A DNA stretch of 64,000 nt from Microcoleus sp. FACHB-68 (GTDB lineage: Bacteria > Cyanobacteriota > Cyanobacteriia > Cyanobacteriales > Oscillatoriaceae), in assembly GCF_014695715.1 (NCBI RefSeq), contig NZ_JACJOT010000015.1, forward strand, positions 124,001 through 188,000. Reading direction: 5' to 3'. The position numbers and the translations under genes are program-made. Below, piece by piece: positions 15,227 through 23,785 of this stretch (position 1 is its first letter; each line of letters opens with the position of its first letter). The notes under the pieces are model-generated. The model did not search any database and had not been told where the DNA came from. It saw nothing but the letters and a program-made list of their open reading frames with translations.

Positions 15227-17584
15227 TCAAGCCTGAGAAGCGGTCAAAGCGGCAATTTTTTGCAATAAATGAGCCGGCTGTATGGGTTTGACCAAATAAT
15301 CATCCGCGCCGGCAGCGAGGCAATATTCTTGGTTATCCGTTCTCGCCTTCTCCTTGATCACCAAAACCTTCAACTGTTGCATTGCCGGGGATTGGCGCAA
15401 ATGATAGATAATTTCATACCCGTCCATACCGGGCAATTCCATATCAACAATCACGGTAGTGGGCTGTAGGACTTCTATTTGTTCAATTGCGGTGGAACCC
15501 TCGATCATCCACACCACCTGATATCCCGCCCTTGTCAGGGTGTCGCAGATGCTCGTCGCCGTGTCTTCATCATCTTCAACCAAAATGATGCGCCCATGCG
15601 GGCTTTCAGAATTCACAGACAACCCATCTTGATTAACGGTTGATTGAGCCGCCTTTAAAGGCTGAGCCGGCAGCCATACGGTAAACGTCGAGCCAACATT
15701 AAGGGTAGATTCGACTTCAATCCAGCCGCCGTGAAGTTCGACTAACTGTTTAGTCAGCGCCAAACCCAAGCCGGTGCCGCCATATTTACGCTGATAAGAG
15801 GTATCTAACTGCTGAAATTTCTGAAAAAGTAGAGGGCGCTGATTCTCAGAAATCCCAATGCCGGTGTCCTGCACCTGAAACAAGGCAGCATTGCTCTCGA
15901 TCCAAATTCGCAGCGTCACTCCTCCCCCTTCAGGCGTAAACTTAACCGCATTGCTCAAAAGATTGTTAAGAATTTGTTTTAAGCGTCGCTCATCTGCGGT
16001 AAAGCGATCCTGACTCGGATCGAGTCTTAACTCACTTTTGAGTTCAACACCATTCTCGGCAGCTTTTTCTTTTACGGGTTGCAAGCTATGCTCAGCGAGT
16101 TGGGAAAGCGAAAACTCACTGATATTTAAAACCGTCTTGCCGGCTTCCACTTGAGACAGGTCGAGAATATCATTAATCAGATTCAGCAAATGCTCCCCAC
16201 TGTCGTGAATCGTTTGCAGATAACTCCGCTGCTTCTGATTTAATTGCCCAAACGACCAGCGCAACAGCGTCCCCGACATCCCAATCACACACGTTAGAGG
16301 CGTCCGCAACTCATGGCTCATCGTCGCCAAAAATTCACTTTTAGCGCGACTGGCGGCTTGAGCGGCGATTAGCGCATCATACAGCGCTTGAGTGCGCTCG
16401 CTCACTCGATCTTCTAAGGTTTGTTTTTGCTGTTGCAACTCAGCATAAAGTTGAGCTTGGTAAATCGCAATTGCTAAATGTTCCGCAATTTGTTTGAGAA
16501 AATCTTGTTCATTTTCTTGCCACCGGCGCGGTTCAAAACACTGCTGGGCGATGAGTAAGCCCCATAATTCCTCGCCAACGACAATCGCTGTCACCAATTT
16601 TGCTTTTACCTGCGCTTCTCGCAGAAAATTTAATAAGCAAGGAGACAATGCATAAGCTGTTTCAACATCTTCAATTGCCTGAGTGAAGCCCTTGCGATAT
16701 TTATCTCGCAAATGGCGTACCCCCACAAAACACTGCTCTTTCTCACGCCAGTGCAGTACAGAAGAGATACTCTCGGATGCTCTAGCTTCGTAGGCAATCG
16801 AACCGCTGCCGTCTGGGATGTTTAATTCTACGCGGTGCGAGTCTTTGCTTTGGCTTTTGAGGGGGTGTGCTTCGCCGTCTTTGCTTTTCTGCTTTTGCGG
16901 CACACTGTTATAGCTATCAAATTGATAGATCACTAACCGATCAACCTGCAAACAATTTCGTACCTTCTCAACCGCCGTTGCCAAAATGACGGGCAACTCC
17001 AAGCTTTGGCGGATTTGAGCCGTGACTTGATTTAAAAGCCGTTCCTGTTCAATTTGCTGGCTTAACGCTTCTTCTACCGGCTGACAGACGGAATAAGCGT
17101 ATTCCATCTGCGGGGCAGGAAAGCTGCTGGTGTCTGGGGCAAGAATGTTCAGTAATTGCAGCGTAAACTCACTTTGAATTTTCCCATCATTGGGGCAGAG
17201 GATGCCCTCAGCTTGTTCGATTAGGTTCAGTACCTGGGGGTGGTTTTGCAGAATACTCCGCAGATTGGATAAAAAAGCCGCGATCCCCGATTCGTCAAAG
17301 CTGATCTCGACTTGATACAGCGTCATTTGAGGATTTTCCCACCCCAGCGCGGAGGTGGTGGCGCTGGGGATTGCCGTCAGCAACGCGCTAAACCTTTGGG
17401 ACACCACGACTGCAAACCGTCTTGTCCGCTGGCTTTGAGGAATTTCTACAGAGGCGAGAATATCTTCTGCAATCGTGACAGATGTTTCCCCTTGATTTTG
17501 AGCAACTTGCTGTAATAGCGTAAAGCGCAGTTGCTCAAAGATTGCTAGCGGCAAGGTTCGACGGATGAATTGAGAATTAGGCAT
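15227..17584 (-). CDS. Hybrid sensor histidine kinase (GAF - HisKA - HATPase - receiver)
   Basis: A 785-residue cytosolic kinase. Residues 1-165 form an N-terminal sensory region (FAVVVSQRFSALLTA, then YQVEISFDESGIAAFL) that resembles DICT-type domains, tentatively. Residues 180-385 form a GAF domain. The HisKA phospho-acceptor is His424 (FLATMSHELRTPL); the ATPase has N box ILNNLLSNAVKF, DTGIGI and GGTGLGLAL; the C-terminal receiver has acidic pocket LVEDDED, phospho-site Asp714 (VIVDMELPGMDG) and Lys766. The GAF contains Cys285 in EQCF and Cys316 in LSPCLLNFL, aligning with cysteine positions of cyanobacteriochromes, though the usual His after the second Cys is Leu. Signal and partner are unknown. 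DUF2949 lies downstream. Confidence 0.93.
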   Translation of the reverse strand: MPNSQFIRRTLPLAIFEQLRFTLLQQVAQNQGETSVTIAEDILASVEIPQSQRTRRFAVVVSQRFSALLTAIPSATTSALGWENPQMTLYQVEISFDESGIAAFLSNLRSILQNHPQVLNLIEQAEGILCPNDGKIQSEFTLQLLNILAPDTSSFPAPQMEYAYSVCQPVEEALSQQIEQERLLNQVTAQIRQSLELPVILATAVEKVRNCLQVDRLVIYQFDSYNSVPQKQKSKDGEAHPLKSQSKDSHRVELNIPDGSGSIAYEARASESISSVLHWREKEQCFVGVRHLRDKYRKGFTQAIEDVETAYALSPCLLNFLREAQVKAKLVTAIVVGEELWGLLIAQQCFEPRRWQENEQDFLKQIAEHLAIAIYQAQLYAELQQQKQTLEDRVSERTQALYDALIAAQAASRAKSEFLATMSHELRTPLTCVIGMSGTLLRWSFGQLNQKQRSYLQTIHDSGEHLLNLINDILDLSQVEAGKTVLNISEFSLSQLAEHSLQPVKEKAAENGVELKSELRLDPSQDRFTADERRLKQILNNLLSNAVKFTPEGGGVTLRIWIESNAALFQVQDTGIGISENQRPLLFQKFQQLDTSYQRKYGGTGLGLALTKQLVELHGGWIEVESTLNVGSTFTVWLPAQPLKAAQSTVNQDGLSVNSESPHGRIILVEDDEDTATSICDTLTRAGYQVVWMIEGSTAIEQIEVLQPTTVIVDMELPGMDGYEIIYHLRQSPAMQQLKVLVIKEKARTDNQEYCLAAGADDYLVKPIQPAHLLQKIAALTASQA

Positions 17585-18079
17585 TATCTCGGTTGGTTTG
17601 CAGAAAGCGTGACAGTTGATTCAAAACTTTTCACCTGAGACTCAATTAGCATCTCTTAATCGACACTCGGAGTTTCCAGTGGTAAGTGCCTTATTATGAT
17701 TAGCAGCAACATAGCCTAGAACTGGCCACGCCGTTTCGGGTATCCTTGGCGCAGTCTCTGACCGTCTAGTGGATCGCTTACTTTGTTATAGTAGTCTGCG
17801 ATCCCAGTCTTTCTAACTAATTTGACTTAAAATTGCTATTTTGTTTCTTCAACTCAATCGGAAGCCGGCAGATATTGTTGATGACGATTGCGGCTGTTCA
17901 GCACGTTGGAAGAAAAAGCAGTATCCCAGTTTTGCCGCTGGGGGCGAGGTATTCGGGTGATCAATCTTGAGTTTGAGCCATTACCGAGTGCCTGAATCCA
18001 TCGCCCCTCAGTTCTCTCCACCACTAAACTCAAGCGTCTTTTGCCTTTTTCTTTCGCATTGCCACAGGAGCTTAGCATC
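17585..18079. other. Divergent intergenic region between kinase and cobN
   Basis: A 495-base region that must contain promoters for both flanking genes. I looked for a cobalamin riboswitch (B12 box GCCACTG and the conserved core) ahead of cobN and found no convincing match. No tRNA or repeat was seen. Confidence 0.4.
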
Positions 18080-21000
18080 ATGCACCGTCTCGCCACATCT
18101 CCCGGAGGATGGAATTCTCAATCCGAAGGGATTTCCTTTGTTTCTCAAACACCGGCACCAATTGTTTTTCTCACTGCGGCTGATACGGATATTCAAACGC
18201 TTGCGGTTGCTGTTTCTAAACTTCCCAAGGGTTTCCCTGCCTTACGTGTGGCGAATCTCCTACAACTGCAACAACAAATAAGTATAGATGTTTATGCTGA
18301 AGAAATTTTAGAATCGGCACAAATTATTATCGTGCGATTGCTAGGCGGACGTGCCTACTGGTCTTATGGAATGGAAGTATTAATAGACACAATTGCGCGT
18401 AACAAAGCTCATTTAATTGTACTTCCTGGCGACGACCGGCCCGATCCAGATTTAATCAGTCACTCCACAATTTCTCTTAAGGCGGTTAATCAGTTGTGGC
18501 GCTATTTCTGTGAAGGTGGCGTTGATAATTTCGTGAATGCCCTTCAGTTTGCCGCTGATGTTTGCCTGGGAGGCACTTACAATCCGCCGGCACCTGTGGA
18601 AGTGCCCCGCGTTGGGCTTTATGCGTGGCAGCAGAGGAGTGGGGAAGCGATGGGATCGCGATTCTCCTCTTCAGGAATGAAGAAGGTAGGACTGCTTTTT
18701 TACCGCGCTCATTATTTGGCGGGAAATACTGCGCCGGTGGATGCGCTTTGTCAAGCTTTAATTGAGCGAGGATTACAGCCGGTGCCGGTGTATGTTTCTT
18801 CCCCGCGTGATCCGGATGTGCAAGCCGAGGTTTTAGAGTATTTCCAACCAAAAGACGCTGAGGAAATTCAAGTTTTACTTAACACGACAAGTTTTGCAAT
18901 TAGTCAAATTCCAGACTTTGGTAAATCTGCCGGCACACTCTCCCCCGCTTCCTCTCCCCTTCTCTCCCTAAACGTGCCGGTGTTGCAGGTAATTTTCAGC
19001 AGTGGCGGGGTGGAAGCGTGGGAAGCAGGATTTCAAGGACTTTCGCCGCGAGATATGGCGATGAATGTGGCGCTGCCGGAGGTGGATGGGCGAATTATCA
19101 GCCGCGTGGTTTCCTTTAAAGCGTTGCAACACCGGCATCCCCAGTTAGAAACCGATGTCGTGGTTTATCAGCCGGTGAGCGATCGCATCGAATTTGTTGC
19201 AGATTTAGCAGCCGGCTGGGTGCGGTTGCGGCAAACAATGCCGGCGCAGCGGCGCATTGCACTAATTTTGGCAAACTACCCGACGCGAGATGGACGGCTT
19301 GCTAATGGCGTTGGTTTGGATACGCTGGCAAGCTGTATAGAAATTCTCAAAGCGTTGCAACAGGCTGGGTATCAAGTAGAGAATATACCGGCAACTGGGG
19401 ATGAGTTAATTCAACGCTTGACTGCTGGGGTAACAAATGACTCAGAAGCGCGGGAATTGCGCTCAATCAATCAAGAATTATCGATAGAAGAATATCAAGA
19501 ATATTTTGCTACTTTACCAGAGCCGGTGCAGCAAGAAATTACCGAACGTTGGGGGAAAATCCAAGAAAAAATTACCCCGTCTTTTCCCATTGCCGGTATC
19601 CAATTTGGGAATATCTTCGTAGGAATCCAACCGGCGCGGGGTTATGATCTCGATCCCAGTTTAAATTATCATGCTCCCGATTTAGAACCAACCCACGATT
19701 ATTTAGCTTTTTATCACTGGCTGCGAAAACATTTTAACGCCGATGCAGTCGTTCATGTAGGAAAACATGGAAATCTAGAGTGGTTGCCCGGTAAAAGCAT
19801 TGCTTTGTCTGAGCGTTGTTACCCAGAAATCGCTCTCGGTGCAATGCCACATTTATATCCCTTTATTGTCAATGACCCTGGGGAAGGTTCCCAAGCAAAA
19901 CGACGAGCGCAAGCAGTCATCATCGACCATTTAACACCGCCAATGACACGGGCAGAGCTTTACGGGCCTTTGCAACAGCTAGAAAATTTAATCGATGAGT
20001 ATTACGAAGCAGAAAGTTTAGATCCCTCCCGCTTGCCTATTTTACAAGAGCGCATTACTCAGCTAATTGTGCGAGAAAACTTGCAAACCGATTTAGGACT
20101 AGAAAAAGACGATATCAAAAATTTAAACGCTCAGATTCAAACACGAATAGATGGTTATTTGTGCGAAATCAAAGAAGCCCAAATTCGAGATGGATTGCAT
20201 ATTTTTGGGCAGCCTCCACAAGGCCGGCAATTACGAGATTTAATTGTCGCAATTGCCCGTCATCCGGGTGCCGGTCGTTTGGGATTAACCCGCGCATTAG
20301 CTGAAGATTTAGGCTGGGATTTCGACCCTCTCACCGCAGATCCAACCCAAACGATTGATTCCACCCGGCCTTTAAACGAGAGCCGGCCAGATGCCGGTTA
20401 CACAAAATTACTCAATGCCGGTGATGTTATAGAAAAACTAGAACATCAAGCAGCAGAATTAGTTGAAAAAGTTATTAATCAGAAAACCCCAATAAGTTTA
20501 AAATCTACGAATGCCGGCCTAATATATCCCCAATCCCATACTCAAAAAGAACTCGATTGGATATGTGATTATTTGCTGCCGGCACTCCAACAAACCACCC
20601 AAGAAATTACCCAATTACTAACAGGATTAAATGGGCACTATGTCCCTAGTGGCCCATCCGGCGCACCCACGCGGGGGCGTCCCGAAGTCTTGCCCACAGG
20701 TCGCAATTTTTACTCAGTAGATATCCGCGCTATCCCCACAGAAACAGCCTGGGATGTGGGGCGCAAAGCTGCTGAGGCGCTGATTGAACGCTACACTCAA
20801 GAAAACGGTGAATATCCCAAAACATTGGGGTTATCGGTGTGGGGAACGTCCACGATGCGAACCGGCGGCGATGATATTGCAGAGGCGTTGGCTTTGTTGG
20901 GTGTGCGTCCGGTTTGGGATGGCCCATCGCGGCGAGTGGTGGATTTTGAAATTCTGCCGGTGTCAATATTAGGCCGGCCTCGTGTGGATGTAACGTTGCG

Positions 21001-21952
21001 AATTTCTGGTTTTTTCCGCGATGCGTTTCCCAATTTAATTGATTTATTTGATTGTGCAGTCAATGCGGTTGCAGCTTTAAATGAGCCGGCACAGCAAAAT
21101 CCTTTAGCCGCGCAAGTGAAACAGGAAACTCAATTGTGGGAAAGTGCCGGTTTAACATTGCAGCAAGCACAAAGCCGGTCACGCTATCGCATTTTTGGTT
21201 CTAAACCGGGTGCGTATGGTGCCGGCTTACAAGGTTTAATTGAGGCACAAAATTGGACAGACGACGCAGATTTAGCCCGCGCTTATATTAACTGGAGTAG
21301 TTACGCTTACACGGGCATCTCAGATTTGCCTCAAGGGGAAAATATACAATCTTCAAAAAAAGGCGAAATTTCCGCACCAGAAGCATTTGAGCAGCGTTTG
21401 AAGGGAATGCAAATTGTCTTGCATAATCAAGATAACCGTGAACACGATTTACTGGATTCTGATGATTACTATCAATTTCAAGGCGGTTTAACGGCGGCTG
21501 TACGGGCTGCAAGTGGCAAGAATCCTGATACTTATTTTGGGGATAATTCCAGGCCGGAAGCCCCCAAAGTTCGCCGCTTACAGGAGGAAATTGCACGGGT
21601 GTATCGTTCGCGAGTTGTGAATCCTAAATGGATTGCCGGTGTGATGCGTCACGGATATAAAGGAGCTTTTGAAATGGCGGCAACGGTGGATTATTTATTT
21701 GCTTATGATGCCACAGCGCGTTGTGTGGAAGATTTTATGTATGAAGGGGTGGCGAGGGCGTATTTATTGGAGCCGGCTGTACGGGAGTTTATTGAACAGA
21801 AAAATCCTTGGGCATTGCGCGATATGGCAGAACGGTTACTGGAGGCAAATCAGCGTTCTTTATGGCAATCTGCAAGCCAAGAAATGCTAGAAGATTTGAG
21901 GGCACTGGTTCACCAAGCTGAAGGGGTGATTGAATCGAAAGCCGGCTGTTAA
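18080..21952 (+). CDS. cobN: Cobaltochelatase subunit CobN
   Basis: A 1290-residue large subunit of the magnesium/cobalt chelatase family, inserting Co into hydrogenobyrinic acid diamide in aerobic B12 synthesis; cyanobacteria usually lack separate CobS/T and may use ChlI/D partners (family knowledge). Signatures: start LATSPGGWNSQSEG, VIVRLLGGRAYWSYG-like helix, PSLNYHAPDLEPTHDYLAFYHWLR, VHVGKHGNLEWLPGKS, NDPGEGSQAKRRAQAV, PSGPSGAPTRGRPEVLPTGR, SVWGTSTMRTGGDDIAEAL and AGVMRHGYKGAFEM. ChlH is close in sequence, but the overall N-terminus and length fit CobN. ATG 18080 has AGGAG nine bases upstream. The ATPase/TOPRIM pair starts 37 bases after the stop and may be cotranscribed. Confidence 0.93.
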   Translation: MHRLATSPGGWNSQSEGISFVSQTPAPIVFLTAADTDIQTLAVAVSKLPKGFPALRVANLLQLQQQISIDVYAEEILESAQIIIVRLLGGRAYWSYGMEVLIDTIARNKAHLIVLPGDDRPDPDLISHSTISLKAVNQLWRYFCEGGVDNFVNALQFAADVCLGGTYNPPAPVEVPRVGLYAWQQRSGEAMGSRFSSSGMKKVGLLFYRAHYLAGNTAPVDALCQALIERGLQPVPVYVSSPRDPDVQAEVLEYFQPKDAEEIQVLLNTTSFAISQIPDFGKSAGTLSPASSPLLSLNVPVLQVIFSSGGVEAWEAGFQGLSPRDMAMNVALPEVDGRIISRVVSFKALQHRHPQLETDVVVYQPVSDRIEFVADLAAGWVRLRQTMPAQRRIALILANYPTRDGRLANGVGLDTLASCIEILKALQQAGYQVENIPATGDELIQRLTAGVTNDSEARELRSINQELSIEEYQEYFATLPEPVQQEITERWGKIQEKITPSFPIAGIQFGNIFVGIQPARGYDLDPSLNYHAPDLEPTHDYLAFYHWLRKHFNADAVVHVGKHGNLEWLPGKSIALSERCYPEIALGAMPHLYPFIVNDPGEGSQAKRRAQAVIIDHLTPPMTRAELYGPLQQLENLIDEYYEAESLDPSRLPILQERITQLIVRENLQTDLGLEKDDIKNLNAQIQTRIDGYLCEIKEAQIRDGLHIFGQPPQGRQLRDLIVAIARHPGAGRLGLTRALAEDLGWDFDPLTADPTQTIDSTRPLNESRPDAGYTKLLNAGDVIEKLEHQAAELVEKVINQKTPISLKSTNAGLIYPQSHTQKELDWICDYLLPALQQTTQEITQLLTGLNGHYVPSGPSGAPTRGRPEVLPTGRNFYSVDIRAIPTETAWDVGRKAAEALIERYTQENGEYPKTLGLSVWGTSTMRTGGDDIAEALALLGVRPVWDGPSRRVVDFEILPVSILGRPRVDVTLRISGFFRDAFPNLIDLFDCAVNAVAALNEPAQQNPLAAQVKQETQLWESAGLTLQQAQSRSRYRIFGSKPGAYGAGLQGLIEAQNWTDDADLARAYINWSSYAYTGISDLPQGENIQSSKKGEISAPEAFEQRLKGMQIVLHNQDNREHDLLDSDDYYQFQGGLTAAVRAASGKNPDTYFGDNSRPEAPKVRRLQEEIARVYRSRVVNPKWIAGVMRHGYKGAFEMAATVDYLFAYDATARCVEDFMYEGVARAYLLEPAVREFIEQKNPWALRDMAERLLEANQRSLWQSASQEMLEDLRALVHQAEGVIESKAGC

Positions 21953-21989
21953 GATAAGAGATAACCACTAACTTTTACCAGGGAAAATT

Positions 21990-23096
21990 ATGTTACGCGA
22001 TCTGACGATTCAAAACTATCGTTGCTTTAAAGATTTTCACGTTGATGATTTAGCCCGTGTCAATTTGATCGTCGGGCCAAACAATGCCGGTAAAACCAGT
22101 TTGCTGGAAGCTGTTTATTTGTTAGTTAATCAGAATAATATCCAAAGTTTGTTTGAGATTCTAAGCCATCGTGGGGAGACGACTCTTGATCGGCATTCAC
22201 TGTCGTCACAAGAAGGCACTAAACTGCGTCAAACCTATCAAGTTTTACACATATTTTACGGGCATAATCTTAAAGAAAAACAATTCATTAATATAAAATC
22301 TGTAAAGGATGCTAAAATTTCATTTAAAATCCAGATTGAGCAGGCAATTGAACAGTTATCTGTGCCGGATTCTGAAGAATTTGAATCAAATTTATTAGCT
22401 TTTGAGCTTGTCTTGACATACGGGCATCCTATTAAAATAAAGATTCCTGTCCGCAGTGATGGAACATTTGGACAGCACCCCATCTCTCGATTGGGTAATC
22501 TAACTAAGATCGCTGCCGATATTACAACCAGAAAGCAAAGTTTATTTCTCACAACGAGCAATCTAAGTTTTGTGCAACTATCTGAACTGTGGGATAAAAT
22601 TACACTGACTCCAAAAGAAGAAAGTGTGGTAGCCGCGTTGCAAATTCTTGAGCCAAATGTGAACCGCATCAGTTTTACGAGCCGGCAAACTTCTAACACC
22701 GGCATTCTGCTCAAGCTTCACGGACAAGATCACCCAATTCCTCTAGGCAGCATGGGTGAGGGAATGCGCCGAATTCTCAATCTAGCAATGGCATCTGTAA
22801 CTGTTGAAAATGGTTTCTTACTGGTAGATGAAATAGACACCGGCTTGTACTATAGGACTCAAACTGATATGTGGCGCTTACTTTTTGAAACAGCTAAGCA
22901 ATTAAATGTTCAAATCTTTGCAACAACCCATAGTTGCGATTGTATCATTGCTTTTCAAGAAGCATTAGCTGATTCAGAAGATCCCTCCGTCGGGAAATTA
23001 TTTCGCTTAAGCCGACGTGGTGAGGATATTCGTGCTGTTGAATACACTCCTGATGACTTATCGATTGCTGTGCGTCAAAATATTGAGGTACGTTGA
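21990..23096 (+). CDS. OLD/AAA15-type ABC-like ATPase (first gene of a TOPRIM pair)
   Basis: A 368-residue cytosolic P-loop ATPase of the AAA15/AAA21 (RecF/OLD-like) class. Walker A GPNNAGKT is at residues 29-36, a signature-like segment LGSMGEGMRRILNLAMASV near residue 250, Walker B LLVDEID at 277-283, and the switch histidine in FATTHSCDCI near residue 310; all catalytic positions look intact. The start LRDLTIQNYRCFKDFHVDDL is typical of this class. The stop codon TGA overlaps the ATG of the next gene (TGATG), indicating translational coupling. Such ATPases paired with TOPRIM proteins include OLD/Gabija-like and PARIS defence systems, so an anti-phage role is a reasonable inference but not shown here. 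Confidence 0.85.
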   Translation: MLRDLTIQNYRCFKDFHVDDLARVNLIVGPNNAGKTSLLEAVYLLVNQNNIQSLFEILSHRGETTLDRHSLSSQEGTKLRQTYQVLHIFYGHNLKEKQFINIKSVKDAKISFKIQIEQAIEQLSVPDSEEFESNLLAFELVLTYGHPIKIKIPVRSDGTFGQHPISRLGNLTKIAADITTRKQSLFLTTSNLSFVQLSELWDKITLTPKEESVVAALQILEPNVNRISFTSRQTSNTGILLKLHGQDHPIPLGSMGEGMRRILNLAMASVTVENGFLLVDEIDTGLYYRTQTDMWRLLFETAKQLNVQIFATTHSCDCIIAFQEALADSEDPSVGKLFRLSRRGEDIRAVEYTPDDLSIAVRQNIEVR

Positions 23097-23779
23097 TGCC
23101 AGAACCACAACCAAACCAGTTATTAGTTGAAGGATCAGATGATAAACACGTTATTACGGCTTTGCGTAACAAACATATGTCAAAGGATGCATTTTCTGTG
23201 AAAGTGCCGAACGAAGAGGATACGAAGGAAGCGCCGAACGAACAGGGTCCGAACGGAGTCGAAGCGCTTTTAAAGAATTTGCAAGAGAGCTTAAAGCAAG
23301 AACATATACGAATATTAGGAATTGTCGTTGATGCCGATCAAGACTTGGCTGCGAGATGGCAAGCTGTGGGAGATCGGTTAAAAAAAGCCGGCTATAAAAA
23401 TATTCCTAGAACTCCCCCGGCAGAAGGTTGGGTTTGCCCATCGCCTGATCCCTTTTTGCCTCGCGTGGGAGTCTGGTTAATGCCTGATAATCAACTCCCC
23501 GGAATGTTAGAAGATTTTATCGCTCATCTCATCCCAGCTGATGATGTTTTGCGTCCAAAAGCAGAAGCTATTATGCAAGAAATTGAACAAGCCAAGATTA
23601 ATCGCTATAAATCGGTTCACCATCCTAAAGCATTGATTCACACTTGGCTGGCTTGGCAGAAGAAACCGGGAATGCCAATGGGGCAAGCAATTACTGCGCG
23701 GGTACTGAATTACGATAAAGAAATTGCACTCACATTCGTTGAATGGTTAAAGCGGCTGTTTGAAATGCCACCGGCTTAA
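23096..23779 (+). CDS. DUF3226 TOPRIM-like protein (second gene of the pair)
   Basis: A 227-residue protein that I recognise as DUF3226-like. TOPRIM hallmarks are present: Glu12 in LLVEGSDDKHV and the DxD pair Asp79/Asp81 in IVVDADQD, which in this fold bind Mg and support nicking or nuclease chemistry. Further conserved-looking segments are VGVWLMPDNQLPGMLEDFI and KALIHTWLAWQKKPGMPMG. Residues 37-52 carry a short degenerate repeat of the P-N-E motif. ATG 23096 overlaps the ATPase stop by one base. The gene ends six bases from the convergent GGDEF-EAL gene. Confidence 0.82.
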   Translation: MPEPQPNQLLVEGSDDKHVITALRNKHMSKDAFSVKVPNEEDTKEAPNEQGPNGVEALLKNLQESLKQEHIRILGIVVDADQDLAARWQAVGDRLKKAGYKNIPRTPPAEGWVCPSPDPFLPRVGVWLMPDNQLPGMLEDFIAHLIPADDVLRPKAEAIMQEIEQAKINRYKSVHHPKALIHTWLAWQKKPGMPMGQAITARVLNYDKEIALTFVEWLKRLFEMPPA

Positions 23780-23785
23780 GTTTAT

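Noticed and set aside
17585-18079. Cobalamin riboswitch ahead of cobN
   Set aside because: I searched for the B12 box and conserved core and found only scattered partial matches.
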